Assembly: GCA_041671505.1 (NCBI GenBank)
Contig: JBAZBK010000022.1
Location: 1 to 64,000, forward strand
Source of the DNA: JACPDH01 sp041671505
GTDB lineage: Bacteria > Acidobacteriota > Thermoanaerobaculia > Gp7-AA8
DNA: 64,000 nucleotides
Direction: 5' to 3'
In this document: one piece after another, positions 45,101 to 53,068 of the stretch
Numbering within the stretch: position 1 is the first letter of the stretch
Layout: every line of letters begins with the position of its first letter
Program-made: the position numbers and the translations under genes
The notes under the pieces: generated by a model
Database searches by the model: none
Seen by the model: the letters and a program-made list of their open reading frames with translations, nothing else
Told to the model about the DNA's origin: nothing

Positions 45101-45518
45101 CGCGCGAATACTGTTCCTTCTCGTCGCTGAGTGTCGTGTTGACGACCCCGCCGTACTCGAGCGTAATGGTGCGGTCGCTTCCGACCGCTCCGACTTTGTA
45201 TCGCGCAAGGCCGAGGCGCTCACCGCTCTCGCCGGAGCCGGTTCCAAGGAGCGCATTGAGGTCACCCGGCGGGACGCGCTCGACCGACGGGCTCGACGAG
45301 GTGATCGCGAGCGTGTCGGCGAGGACGAACTCCGCGCCCATCATCGATGCCGGGAGCTCGATGCGATCCTTCACGGTGATTCGATGCGTCGCCGGATCGA
45401 GCTTGATCGTCATCGCATGCTTCGGCGCGACGAGCTCCGTTTTCTGCGGCTGGGCGAAACCGGTTGCGGCCGCGAGTGTCAGGATGACGGAGAGAGCGGA
45501 AGCGATCTTCATGTTCAT
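42138..45518 (-). CDS. M1-type plus M28-type aminopeptidase fusion with PDZ domain, exported
   Basis: The 1126-residue protein has a signal peptide (MKIASALSVILTLAAATGFA). The N-terminal half has an M1-like gluzincin site: HEILHNWWGN with Glu in NWCEGLTAYM, and RSHS/GYGKSLMGFHML further on. A Pro/Ala linker (PAPVAAKPAPARKAL) joins an M28 dinuclear aminopeptidase (AHYDHLG, HPGADDNASG, TAEERGLVG, INLDTVG, YHKPGD). A C-terminal PDZ domain (PDSPAAKAGLAKGDVIVGMNGEPV) ends it. Both sites look intact. It follows the M16 gene by 35 bp, so the two are probably one operon. Confidence 0.88.
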   Translation of the reverse strand: MNMKIASALSVILTLAAATGFAQPQKTELVAPKHAMTIKLDPATHRITVKDRIELPASMMGAEFVLADTLAITSSSPSVERVPPGDLNALLGTGSGESGERLGLARYKVGAVGSDRTITLEYGGVVNTTLSDEKEQYSRGFRSTPGLIGPEGIYLSATSGWYPLFDGGLVSFDLDVTDVPEGWHVITIGGGTSRDAQGHARWVSEGLVDDIYLVGGPLNMWKDSAGVAEALVYLHDKDDALAAKYLTATAQYIEMYRSLIGPYPYGKFALVENFWETGYGMPSFTLLGSQVIRFPFIIVSSYPHEILHNWWGNSVFVDYETGNWCEGLTAYMADHLLKEQRGQGAEYRQSTLQKYRDYVSEGRDFPLTEFRSRHSAATEAVGYGKSLMGFHMLRRQVGDDAFRKALATFYKKYRGKRASFADVRRTFEEVTKSDLGPVFHDWVERAGAPALVVKVDGVKQVADGWSVTGTLRQTQPEASGTFAWDVPVAMTTADGLETSSVTLAGRETKFALKSTSRPLLLEVDPAFDVFRLLDPRETPPSIGQIFGEPKIVAVVPSKASAEEQKRWRELMAGWQSESHSISIVDDSSLKALPADTSLWLLGRENLFAAKTMSSDAALGLGVAAEAVKLAGEEAVWKNHSIVVVRRHPGSASHAIGWLAVDPAEAFAGLGRKLPHYGKYSYLAFEGAEPTNTIKGQWAGVDSPLRVDLRPAKERPAPVAAKPAPARKALAELPPVFSEKKLLENVTWLAAPEREGRGAGSKGLADSAQWIADKFKAAGLQPGGDGGGWFQKVTLPAGPDGKPVELMNVIGVLPGTNPDWKGQWNLVSAHYDHLGYGWPDGAKGQLHPGADDNASGVSVLVELAGNLATTEKPKRTLVFAAFTAEERGLVGSRHFASSPTPFALVGLRAAINLDTVGRLGGQKLTVFGAGTADEWPHVFRGIGWVTGIECQTVSGNTEGSDQQAFIEKGIPAVQIFTQGNLDYHKPGDVAAKIDAAGLVKVATVVREALVYLNERPEPLTIRIVGQPNNAPPPAAPPAGGRKVRFGTIPDMTWEGEGMKLDGVVPDSPAAKAGLAKGDVIVGMNGEPVKSLREYAGILGKLEPGQKVEVVYARDGKETKVVVAVEAR

Positions 45519-45553
45519 TGAGTTTGTTCCTTGTAGCTCCGTTGCGTCAGGCT

Positions 45554-48223
45554 CTAGCGCACGATGACGACCTGGTAGCCGGCCGGCTCGAGCCAGCTCT
45601 TCGCGAGCCGCTCGAGAGTCGCGCGGTCGACGCGGTCGATCGCGTCGAGCGTCTCCGGATCGTCGGCTGGAGGAAGACCTTCGAACGCGCGGAGGCCGAG
45701 AGCGCGAGTCCGGTTCACCGCCGTCATCTGCCGCATCAGTGCCCGGCCTCGCTGCATCGCGCGCACGCGATCGATCTCGTCCGCGCCCGCCATCTCGCCG
45801 CGCAGCCGCGCCATCTGCTCGCGGATTGCACTGACGACGGTGTCGACGTTATCGGGGCGCGTGCCGACGCTCACCGTCAGCCATCCACGATCGGCCGCGA
45901 TCGCCGCCGACGCCCCGAGGCGGTATGCGAGTCCCTGCTGTTCGCGGATCGTGCGATCCATACGATCCGACAGGAGCGCCGCGAGTAGCCGCGCGCCTGC
46001 ACGGTCCGAAGGAGCGAGCTCCGCGATGCGGCCCATCATCACCTGTGCCTGCTTCGCGCCGATCTCGACGACTTTCGGTTCGCCGGACGGTTGCGTCAGC
46101 GGCCACGCGGGAATCGCAGGCCGCACCTTCGGAGTCCCTTCAGTGTCGAAGCGCTCGGCGATCGCGCCGAAAACATCCTCCGGCTCGGCGGGGCTGACCG
46201 CGGTGACGATCAAGCCAGCCGGCGCGAGATAGTCGCTCGCAAAGGCTCGCAGCTCCTCGGCTGTGATCCCGGTAAGGCTCGCTTCGCTGCCACCGACGGG
46301 ATGCGTGGTGGGATCCGCCTCGCCCAGCATCGCAACGCGATACGCGGTGGTCGACCGCTCGGAGGGAGACGCGGCGACTTTGTTCGCGTTCTTGACGCGT
46401 TCGGCGAGGAGCGCGCCGAGCTCGGCCGAATCGAGGCGCGGCGTGCGGACCATCTCGGCGAGGAGGTCGAGCGCGGGAAGCCAGTTTTCGGACGGAACCT
46501 CCAGCCGGACGAACGAGTGTGTCGGGCTGGTGTAGTAGTCGTCGTACGGGATCGAGTCCTGGTCCGCCGTCTTGAGGTCGGCGCCGAGCCGCTCCAGCCG
46601 CGCGCCTAACTGCGCGCGGCTCGACAGGGCGGTCCCAAGCGGAAGCATGCGATGCAGGACGTCAGCGATGCCGGTCCTGTTCGCAGGCTCGCGCGCGGCG
46701 CGATCGCGAACGAGGACGTGCAACCCGGTGACGGCAACGCGCGTCTCGCGCCTGACGATGACGCGCATGCCGTTAGGCAGCGTGCGGTCGAGCTCGTCGG
46801 ACGATTTTGACGACGTCGCCGCCTTCGTCGCCACGCTCTTGATCGACGGAAGTGCGACGGGGCCCGCGCCCTGCGCTAACGGGCCGACGAGGGCCACCCG
46901 TGCCGTGCTCGCTGCTCTGCCGAGAATCTGCTGCGCCGCCTCGGAGACCGCGCGCAGGTCGGGCACGTCGTCGCTCGCGATGAGCTTCGCGAGCTCGCCT
47001 CCGCAGGCGGAGATCGAATCCGACTGGAGCATCCCGAAGTAATGAATCCTCTGGCCGGTCAGGAGGGCGCTCGCGCGACTGCTTCTCGCGACGCGAAGGA
47101 GCTCGACTGGATCGATGCCGGCTTCGCCCGACCCCGCCGACGCGACGGTCTGGAGCGCACCGAGAATCTCGAGCACGCCTGCGTCAGGATCGGTCGAGGC
47201 CGACAGCTCCGCGTCGATCTGAAGGGTGCTTCCGAATTGGCGCGGAGCATAGCTGACCGAGATCTCCGGGATGCGGTCGGCAGAGAGCGCGCGGCGAAGC
47301 GGTCCCGCCTCACTCGAAAGGAGCTCGGCGAGAGTGGCTGCCGCCGGGCCCGACGCCTCACAAGGGCCGGGCGCGGGAATGGCGATCGAGAGCCTCGTCG
47401 ACGCACCGGCCAGCGCGATTTTCGTAATCGTCCCCGCCGACGCCGGGACGAAGGGGTTCGTCGCCTTCGCGACGGAAGTGCCGCGCGGCCGCTTTGCGTA
47501 CGCTCCGCGAACCATCGTGAGCATCTTCTCGGAGTCGAAGTCGCCGATCACGACGAGCACCATGTTGTTGGGAACGTACTGGTTCCTGTAGTAGGTCCGG
47601 ATGCGGTCGAGGGTAATCCCGCCGAGCGAGGCCTCCGTGCCGATGACGGGACGCCCCCACGCCGTGCCGGGGGAGAGCGCCTCGCGCATGACGCGCTCGC
47701 CCTCTTCGTCGGGCCTCGCGCGGTCCTTCGCGAGCTCCTCGAGGACGATCTTGCGCTCCTTCTCGAACTTGTCCGTCGGAAGCGTGGAGTCGAGCAGCAT
47801 CGCCGCCTGGATCTCCAGCCCCTGTTTTGCCGCGGAGGCCGGAACGAGCATCGTGAACGCCGTGTAGTCGTCGCTCGTGTGCGCGTTGTTGTAGCCGCCG
47901 ACGCGGTCGACCGCGTCGTAGAGCTGTTCCTGGCTCATCGTCGTCGTGCCGTTGAAGAGCAGATGCTCGAGGAAATGCGACGCGCCCGAGAAATCCTCCG
48001 TCTCGAGTGCCGACCCGGCGCCGACGACGGCCGTGTAGCAGACCATCGGCACCTCGTGGCGCTCGACGAGTGCGACGCGGAGGCCGTTGTCGAGCAGCGT
48101 CTCGACGTAGCCCGGAAGGCGGATCGGCGCAGGAGAAGGGGCCGCGCCCGTGTCGGGCGCCCTCGCGATCAGAGCAACGACGAGTGACGTGAGCAGGAGA
48201 GCGAAACGCGCATTCTTGACCAT
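45554..48223 (-). CDS. M16 (pitrilysin-like) zinc peptidase, two-domain, exported
   Basis: The 889-residue protein starts MVKNARFALLLTSL with a signal peptide. The inverted zinc motif HxxEH is in SGASHFLEHLLFNG (near residue 75), in the first M16 domain. The second M16 domain (ELDRTLPNGMRVIVRRE...) lacks the motif, as is usual for these peptidases. Peptides are cleaved in the periplasm. A later start than the in-frame 48298 is used because the signal peptide begins at 48223. It is the first gene of a two-gene peptidase operon. Confidence 0.9.
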   Translation of the reverse strand: MVKNARFALLLTSLVVALIARAPDTGAAPSPAPIRLPGYVETLLDNGLRVALVERHEVPMVCYTAVVGAGSALETEDFSGASHFLEHLLFNGTTTMSQEQLYDAVDRVGGYNNAHTSDDYTAFTMLVPASAAKQGLEIQAAMLLDSTLPTDKFEKERKIVLEELAKDRARPDEEGERVMREALSPGTAWGRPVIGTEASLGGITLDRIRTYYRNQYVPNNMVLVVIGDFDSEKMLTMVRGAYAKRPRGTSVAKATNPFVPASAGTITKIALAGASTRLSIAIPAPGPCEASGPAAATLAELLSSEAGPLRRALSADRIPEISVSYAPRQFGSTLQIDAELSASTDPDAGVLEILGALQTVASAGSGEAGIDPVELLRVARSSRASALLTGQRIHYFGMLQSDSISACGGELAKLIASDDVPDLRAVSEAAQQILGRAASTARVALVGPLAQGAGPVALPSIKSVATKAATSSKSSDELDRTLPNGMRVIVRRETRVAVTGLHVLVRDRAAREPANRTGIADVLHRMLPLGTALSSRAQLGARLERLGADLKTADQDSIPYDDYYTSPTHSFVRLEVPSENWLPALDLLAEMVRTPRLDSAELGALLAERVKNANKVAASPSERSTTAYRVAMLGEADPTTHPVGGSEASLTGITAEELRAFASDYLAPAGLIVTAVSPAEPEDVFGAIAERFDTEGTPKVRPAIPAWPLTQPSGEPKVVEIGAKQAQVMMGRIAELAPSDRAGARLLAALLSDRMDRTIREQQGLAYRLGASAAIAADRGWLTVSVGTRPDNVDTVVSAIREQMARLRGEMAGADEIDRVRAMQRGRALMRQMTAVNRTRALGLRAFEGLPPADDPETLDAIDRVDRATLERLAKSWLEPAGYQVVIVR

Positions 48224-48634
48224 AGCCGGCGGAGTATATCGCCGGCTCGGCGGAGGCCAACGTGACGCGCGACATGTCGCGCCGCGATCCGCGCGCATCG
48301 GAAAATTGGAGGCTTACGCATGCTTGGAACTACTCGAGCGGCGTGCACGGGACAGCTCGCGCATCGAAACCTTCCACTACCCGGCGGCCGGGCACGATCT
48401 CGATCAGGACGCCGCCTTCGAGAGCTCGCGCCGCTTTCTGCTCCGGAACCTCGGAGTCGCAGAGCCGCGAAAGAACTCAGGCTCGACGAGTCGCCCAGGC
48501 TGACGAGCGGCTGACTTTCGAAGAACGGCCGTTCGATACGAGCTCGCAGCTCCGGCGCCAGCTCTGACGCCATTTGTCGCCAATGCCCACAAGCGGCGCT
48601 GAACTCGCAATCTCCGGTTATCGCCTAGTGGCTG
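48224..48634. other. Gap between the M16 gene and a small membrane protein gene
   Basis: It holds only a possible hydrolase remnant on the plus strand (48306-48503). The promoter of the M16 gene should be near 48240-48260. No RNA gene is seen. Confidence 0.4.
48306..48503 (+). pseudogene. Possible alpha/beta hydrolase C-terminal fragment
   Basis: One frame includes IETFHYPAAGHDLDQDAAF followed by SSRRFLLRNLG. The GHD and the helix after it resemble the C-terminal end of dienelactone-hydrolase-like proteins, in which this His is catalytic. No start codon or upstream core is present. It may be a leftover of a deleted gene, or chance. Confidence 0.2.
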
Positions 48635-48982
48635 ATGCGGAATCGAAGCATCACCGATGCCCCGCCGCGACATGGGTTCGCATCGAGGATCCTGCTCGGG
48701 TCCGTCATCGTCGTCATCGTCGTCCTCTCGTCACTCTCCACGTTCGGCGAGACGCGCCCGCCGGTCGAGCCGTGGGCTGGGGGTCACAGCTCCTCGCTCC
48801 GGGAATACCTGAACACCGAAGCTCCGGCCTCTTTCGCCTTCGAACTGACGTTCCGCTCGCGGATGACCGCGACGATCCGTGTCGTCGCGCCGCACGGGCA
48901 GTGGAGCGTGTCGATTCTCCGGTTAGGGAAGACCGACGCGGCCCGAGGCGCCATGCAGAGCCTCGGGCCGCGACCGGCCTAA
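48635..48982 (+). CDS. Small exported or membrane protein, unknown
   Basis: The 115-residue frame starts MRNRSITDAPPRHG and has one hydrophobic segment (ILLGSVIVVIVVLSSLSTF). The remainder (FELTFRSRMTATIRVVAP) is beta-like. Codon third positions are mostly G or C, as in real genes here. Its stop overlaps the end of the convergent 809-residue gene by 4 bp. No family is recognised. Confidence 0.5.
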   Translation: MRNRSITDAPPRHGFASRILLGSVIVVIVVLSSLSTFGETRPPVEPWAGGHSSSLREYLNTEAPASFAFELTFRSRMTATIRVVAPHGQWSVSILRLGKTDAARGAMQSLGPRPA

Positions 48983-51408
48983 CGAGTCAGTTCTCGATAC
49001 GCCTTCTGGAACTCCTCGAACGCTTCCTTGTACTTGCTCTGCCGGAAATAGTCGTCGCCTTTCGACAGGTACTTCCCGGCCTGGTTCACGACACCGCCGA
49101 CCGCCAGCACCCCGTCGATCGAGTCGCTGACGATCTCGCGCACCAGTTCGAGCTGTCCCCACGGGCGCGGAAGCTGGAACATCGCCAGTTCGCTTCCCTC
49201 GCCCGCCTGAAGAACTCGCTCGATCGCGAGGCGCAGGTTGAGGTCGCTCGCCACCTGCACCTTCGTCTGGATCGTCAGGCTCTCGTTCTGCACCAGGCTC
49301 GTGAGGGCAGCTCCCTGGTTGTTCAGCTGCAGAGAGAGCGCGTTGTGCTGGTTCGTCATGTTCACGTCGTGGTTGCCGATCGACGTGAAAATCGATCCCT
49401 GGTTCGTCGCCGAGGTCTCCCAACGCGTGTTGGTCACTTCTTCGTCGACGGCGCTAGCCTCGATCTCGAGGCAGACGCCGAGATACTCGAAGCCTGCGTA
49501 GAGAACCTGGGCGCTGATCTTCACAGGAAGACTGACCTCGGTGTCCGGGATCATCTCGATCAGCTTGTCCATGATGAATTTGTACTTGGAGTAGTTCCGG
49601 AGAGCGTCGCTCGATCCGACCTGGCCGAACGGAGTCCACGTGTTGCGCGGCGGGCACGGAATTTCGGGGAGCGTGACCCCCTGGATCGTCGTCCACCAGC
49701 TCCCGGCGAGGCCGAGCGCCTGCTTCATCGCGGCAAGGGCGCTGTCAACGCCCTGTGCGAGCAGCGCGCGCAGCGTGACGCCGTTCGCGATCTCGATGTC
49801 GAGCAGCGCGTTGAACGCCGCCTTGATCGCGTCGACCGCGAGCTGCGGCAGCGTCTGGACGAAATTCCAGATGTCGGTCGCGATCGTGACGACGCTGCTG
49901 ACGACGCTCTCAACCGAGTTGATCGCGTTCTCGAGCGGCGTGCAGATCCAGTTGAAGTCGATCGAGCCGAGGCTCACGGTCCCGATTCCCAGCGGGAGGC
50001 TGATCGAGCCGAGACTCACGACACAGTCGAGGTTGACTGCATTCTCCGCGACCAGCGGAGGAAGCGAGACGAGTGCCGACTTCGGCGCGTCGGCCGGCAT
50101 CTTCAGCGCTGCCTGATGGATCAGCGTCAGCCCCGCGAGGTTCGCCCCTTCGAGCACCTCGATGCTCCTCCGCGCCAGCTCAGGTGTCACGCCCGGAGCG
50201 CCTTCCGCCGAACGGACATAGAGAATCGCGTCGTTCCTGAACTTCTCGAGCTCCGCGGCCCGGGCCGATCCCGGTGAGATCGCGGCGGCCTGCTGAACCG
50301 CCTGCCCGACCGCGGGGTCTCTCAACGTCTCGGCGACGACGGGCATCACACCCTTCCACTCGGGGTGCTTCGACATCTCGTCCTGAAGCACGATGAGCTG
50401 GTCGGGGCGCAGCCGGTCGATCTGTTCGTTCACCGCAGTTCCGGCGTTGCCGACCGCCGTGCGCAGCTGCTCGCGGAACTGCTCGAGCCCGGCAAGCTCC
50501 TCGTCGTCAAGGCTCGAGACACGCTCGAGCAGCTCGACGCTCTTCGCCATCGTCGCGATCTGCTCGTCCGTCAATTGCGAGCGGATCATGAAAAGCATGT
50601 CGGGCGTCGCCGAGGTGAGGCGGCCGCGCAGCGTGTTGATCGCTTCGGAGCTCACGTCCTTCCGCATGGATGGCGGAAGCGCGTCGATGCGCGCGGTGAT
50701 CGCGACCATCTGCCGCCGGAACTCGTCCAGTCCTGCAAGGTCCTGCTGCGTCAGCACTCCGTGAGAGGCGAGCGCGAAGGCGCCTTTCTGGACCCTCTCG
50801 GGAAGCGAGTCGATCGCGGCCCGGCTCGTCGTGGCCCACTGCGACTCGCGCGCCAGCCGCTCCTGCAGCAGCGCCGTCTGCAGCGGATCGAGCGATCCGA
50901 GCGTCGTCTCCATCGCCGCGACCGATTTCCCATCGATGCCGAGCTTTGCGAGCTGCTCTTTCGGCAGGAGTTTCGCGACTGCGATCAGCGTGAATGCGTC
51001 ATTGCGAAGGGCCTGCACGTCCTTCGCCTTCGTTCCGTAATACCGCCCCGCACTCGTCAGCTGCTGCCTCATGTCCAGCGGCAGCGCCTCTGCCATGGCT
51101 TCGGGCGCGATCTCCCACGTGGGCATCTCCGCCATCATCTTCTGGAGCTCGGCGACCTCTGCGTCGCTCATCGAGTCGATGCGCGACCGGATCGCGTCGA
51201 CCGTCTCGGGCGACTTCTGCAGCGCCCCCAGAACGGTGGGAGAGTTCGTACCGATGTTGTCGAAGTACGAAGCCAGTTGCGCGCGGGTGTCGCCCGATCC
51301 TTCGGCGCGCGAGGCAGCGGGCGCTACCGCCGCCATCAACGAGCCTGACGCAAGCGCAAGCGCGACGACCGCGGCCAACAGGGATGGGGGAAGAATCTGA
51401 TTCCGCAT
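48979..51408 (-). CDS. Large exported helical protein, unknown function
   Basis: The 809-residue protein has a signal peptide (LLAAVVALALASGSLMA). Up to about residue 420 it is helical with repeated units of the type LQKSPETVDAIRSRIDSM, PSMRKDVSSEAINTLRGRL and RPDQLIVLQDEMSKHPEW. The middle has beta-like VSLGSISLPLGIGTVSLGSI and cysteines (LDCVV, WICTP, IPCPP, GVCLE). Then comes an Asn/Gln-rich stretch (SIGNHDVNMTNQHNALSLQ) and a TPR-like end (DDYFRQSKYKEAFEEFQKA). I recognise no known family. It stands alone. The next gene is convergent. Confidence 0.75.
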   Translation of the reverse strand: MRNQILPPSLLAAVVALALASGSLMAAVAPAASRAEGSGDTRAQLASYFDNIGTNSPTVLGALQKSPETVDAIRSRIDSMSDAEVAELQKMMAEMPTWEIAPEAMAEALPLDMRQQLTSAGRYYGTKAKDVQALRNDAFTLIAVAKLLPKEQLAKLGIDGKSVAAMETTLGSLDPLQTALLQERLARESQWATTSRAAIDSLPERVQKGAFALASHGVLTQQDLAGLDEFRRQMVAITARIDALPPSMRKDVSSEAINTLRGRLTSATPDMLFMIRSQLTDEQIATMAKSVELLERVSSLDDEELAGLEQFREQLRTAVGNAGTAVNEQIDRLRPDQLIVLQDEMSKHPEWKGVMPVVAETLRDPAVGQAVQQAAAISPGSARAAELEKFRNDAILYVRSAEGAPGVTPELARRSIEVLEGANLAGLTLIHQAALKMPADAPKSALVSLPPLVAENAVNLDCVVSLGSISLPLGIGTVSLGSIDFNWICTPLENAINSVESVVSSVVTIATDIWNFVQTLPQLAVDAIKAAFNALLDIEIANGVTLRALLAQGVDSALAAMKQALGLAGSWWTTIQGVTLPEIPCPPRNTWTPFGQVGSSDALRNYSKYKFIMDKLIEMIPDTEVSLPVKISAQVLYAGFEYLGVCLEIEASAVDEEVTNTRWETSATNQGSIFTSIGNHDVNMTNQHNALSLQLNNQGAALTSLVQNESLTIQTKVQVASDLNLRLAIERVLQAGEGSELAMFQLPRPWGQLELVREIVSDSIDGVLAVGGVVNQAGKYLSKGDDYFRQSKYKEAFEEFQKAYRELTR

Positions 51409-51905
51409 CGGGTCTCCCTTCTCGGCGGAGCTCGCGGGAGCAGCGCCGGTGATGGTCGACCCACGGAGACTGACCGCTCCATTAGCCGGCCGTGTTTACG
51501 TTGATCAGAAAAAGTCATTCTATGGCTGACTCGGGAGTCATGCACAAACTTTTTGTTCGAGAAGGGGGGCCGTCGGCGCGGGAGCGAACACAGCCGCGCC
51601 TCGTATCTGGAGTTTCTCTCCTGCTGCTGCGATCCGCCGCTCCGGACGGCACGCGACGGCCGGGCACGTGAAAAACTGCCTAACTCCGGCCGGACTCTCG
51701 ACCCGGGACCCGCCGCCGAGCGCTTTCGCGAATCGAATGCCCTCGTCGCGATGGCCGAGCCGGCGATAGAGCGGGCACGACCTCCGGGCCGACTTCGGCC
51801 GACCTGTTGGCGGAGCGGTGTCCACCGACCGGGCATTGGAACCCGCGGCAACACATATAATGCTCAACCAAGCGGCACTCCCGTCGCGTCTGCGCGTGAG
51901 GCTCC
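51409..51905. other. Intergenic region between divergent genes, 497 bp
   Basis: No gene with protein-like features is visible. It contains an AT-rich segment (gatcagaaaaagtcattct, near 51507) and a TATAAT near the right end. It must hold promoters for the divergent genes at both sides. Confidence 0.4.
51856..51861 (+). promoter_or_regulatory. Possible -10 box (TATAAT) of the ferredoxin gene
   Basis: A perfect TATAAT stands 44 bp before the ATG at 51906. The nearest TTG-type -35 (ttggaa at 51836) is only 14 bp away, shorter than usual, so the -35 is uncertain. Confidence 0.4.
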
Positions 51906-53027
51906 ATGAACCCCGACATCTATCGGCAGCTGCAGCAGCATCTCGACCGCATGCCGGTCGCGTTCCCCGCAACGAGCTCAGGCGTCGAGCTCCGAATCCT
52001 GCGGATGCTTTTCACCGAGGAGGATGCGGAGGTTGCGCTTGCATTGAGTGCGGTGCCGGAGCCCCCGGGGACGATTCGACGGCGGCTGGGCCGCGATTGG
52101 AGCCTCGAGCGTCTCGTCGCCGCCGTCGAGTCGATGGCCGATCGCGGCCTCATCGAGCGGATGCGCATCAAGGGGACGGATCGCTACTCGAAGTCGATTC
52201 TCGCGGTCGGCATCTATGAACGTCAGCTCACGCGCCTAACGCCGGAGTTACAGCGGGACATGGAGCAGTACTTCGACGAAGCATTCGGTGAAGCGTTCCA
52301 CTCGGTGAAGCCGCAGCAGATGCGAACCGTTCCGGTCGAGATCAATCTCACCGTCGAGCGGCCGGTCACCACGTACGACGACCTTCGCGGATTCGTCGAG
52401 TCGAACAAGGGGCCGTTTGCCGTCATGGACTGCATCTGCCGCAAGGGAAAAGACCTGCTCGGCGAGCCGTGCCGGCAGACGGAGTCGCGATCGACCTGTC
52501 TCACCTTCGGCCCGGCGGCGCGTGGAATGGTCGAAGGTGGCGGAGCGCATTTCATCGAGCGCGAGGAGGTCCTCTCGATCCTGACGCTCGCCGATCGCGA
52601 AGGCCTGGTGCTTCAACCGCAGAACACGGAGCAGCCGCTCTTCGTCTGTTGCTGCTGCGGATGCTGCTGCGGCGTGATTCGAAGTGCGAAGCAGCTGCCG
52701 GACCCGGTGAATCACTTCTCGACGAACTACTTCGCCGCCGTCGACAGCGAAGCATGCGCCGGCTGCGCGACGTGCGAGGCGCGTTGCCAGATGGACGCGA
52801 TCACGATGAATGGCGACTCCGCGAGCGTCGCCCTCGAGCGCTGCATCGGATGCGCGCTCTGCGTCACGACGTGCGCGACCGGCGCAATCACGCTCGTGCC
52901 GAAACACGACGCAAAGCAGCCGCCGCGAAACACCCCGGCGCTCTACATGCAGATGTATCGCGAGCGGTTCGGCGCGTATGAGTCCGCGAAGTCGCTCGCC
53001 AGGGCGATGCTCCGGCTCAGGGTCTGA
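51906..53027 (+). CDS. Winged-helix-like N-terminus fused to 2[4Fe-4S] ferredoxin
   Basis: The 373-residue protein has an N-terminal helical region with a winged-helix look (RRLGRDWSLERLVAAVESMADRGLIERMRIKG). A middle part follows (GPFAVMDCICRKGKDLLGEPC), with a very Cys-rich stretch CCCCGCCCG. The C-terminal ferredoxin part has CAGCATCEARCQMDAI and CIGCALCVTTCATGAI, two classic [4Fe-4S] motifs. Such proteins carry electrons and may sense redox state. Partner unknown. ATG 51906 has GAGG about 5 bases before it. The gene stands alone. Confidence 0.82.
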   Translation: MNPDIYRQLQQHLDRMPVAFPATSSGVELRILRMLFTEEDAEVALALSAVPEPPGTIRRRLGRDWSLERLVAAVESMADRGLIERMRIKGTDRYSKSILAVGIYERQLTRLTPELQRDMEQYFDEAFGEAFHSVKPQQMRTVPVEINLTVERPVTTYDDLRGFVESNKGPFAVMDCICRKGKDLLGEPCRQTESRSTCLTFGPAARGMVEGGGAHFIEREEVLSILTLADREGLVLQPQNTEQPLFVCCCCGCCCGVIRSAKQLPDPVNHFSTNYFAAVDSEACAGCATCEARCQMDAITMNGDSASVALERCIGCALCVTTCATGAITLVPKHDAKQPPRNTPALYMQMYRERFGAYESAKSLARAMLRLRV

Positions 53028-53068
53028 GGCGACATCCGCTCAGACGCCTCACCCCACCCAAACCCTCC

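Noticed and set aside
51538..51972. Minus-strand frame between the 809-residue protein and the ferredoxin genes
   Set aside because: It starts inside the ferredoxin gene on the other strand and has low-complexity Arg/Ala/Gly content; no domain is visible.
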